DNA from: Deltaproteobacteria bacterium
Lineage (GTDB): Bacteria; Myxococcota_C; UBA6777
Direction of reading: 5' to 3'
DNA: 62,018 nt
Assembly: GCA_002731275.1 (NCBI GenBank)
Contig: PCBK01000195.1
Coordinates: 1-62,018, forward strand
Position 1 is the stretch's first letter; each line of letters starts with the position of its first letter. Made by a program: the position numbers and the translations under genes. The notes below the pieces were generated by a model. It saw only the letters and a list, made by a program, of their open reading frames with translations. It did no database searches and was not told where the DNA came from. Below are positions 61,895 through 62,018 of the stretch, piece by piece.

Positions 61895-62018
61895 TGATGT
61901 GCATCGCTCCCCTTGCCAACGCAGTTGAGCAGGGGGAGCTGCCGACCGCAAGGGAGGCTGAGGGGGTCCTGTTCTCTCCCTTACATCGCTCCCCTTGTCG
62001 ACCGAAGCAAAGCGCAGG
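61895..62018. repeat. Further palindromic/direct repeats at the right edge
   Basis: CATCGCTCCCCTTG occurs twice (about 61901 and 61987), separated by CAGGGGGAGC, GCAAGGGAGG and TGAGGGGGTCC blocks. The element runs off the window. No coding sequence. Confidence 0.6.

Overview
The window reads as about 62 kb of chromosome from a Gram-negative bacterium of moderate G+C with a large, regulation-heavy genome. Pointers to a myxobacterium-like lineage (Myxococcota or Bradymonadota-like; inference, no rRNA or tRNA is present to test it) are two Ser/Thr protein kinases fused to ATPase or TPR-type regions, a sigma-54 activator next to sigma-54-type promoters, several LxGC lipoproteins, secreted proteins with a C-terminal membrane anchor after a Cys-rich stretch, and two lipoproteins with an RQPTSRP tether. 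No phage, transposase, integrase, CRISPR array or tRNA was found.

Layout. 1-465: tandem intergenic repeats. 466-7170: an ArgC-like protein that has lost its catalytic residues, a sigma-54 activator, an unknown gene pair and an OmpA-type lipoprotein. The activator gene has GG-N10-GC promoter matches on both sides, and a third match precedes the lipoprotein gene, so this looks like a local sigma-54 circuit. 7520-16413: an unknown 602-aa protein, a secreted HEAT-repeat protein, asnS with a zinc-ribbon rhomboid protease, and an amino-acid permease fused to Usp and PTS EIIA domains. 16435-22451 (minus): DUF1285 protein, a PknK-like kinase, and a helix-hairpin-helix/methyltransferase fusion. 22714-27950: MsrP-type reductase, XRE regulator, acyl-CoA carboxylase beta subunit, and a Thr/Pro/Ala repeat protein.

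27951-31607 holds the remains of an ECF sigma factor, its intact anti-sigma gene, and a ClpX-like unfoldase lacking the zinc domain and the ClpP-docking loop. 31703-41128: dienelactone hydrolase-like lipoprotein, then a kinase/TPR gene, a TPR-like anchored protein and a lectin-like secreted protein in one probable operon, then a 920-aa effector-like protein. 41616-47874: an asymmetric heterodimeric ABC exporter, a metallophosphoesterase, and a cysteine synthase-family gene with a small Cys-rich partner. 48103-55050: accessory genes (secreted Cys-rich proteins, SDR, GNAT, S1 protein, propeller lipoprotein) separated by modular palindromic repeats. 55051-60857: two unrelated genes that share a duplicated promoter/leader, a long 43-bp-period array, an AraC regulator with a GST, and a D12-type DNA adenine methyltransferase. 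60858-62018: the 260-bp repeat again, in inverted orientation relative to the left end.

Most striking: the sigma-54 circuit around an ArgC-like pseudoenzyme, the duplicated TTGGACA-box leader, the 43-bp phased array, the modular palindromes with compensating stem changes, and the ClpP-independent-looking ClpX paralogue.
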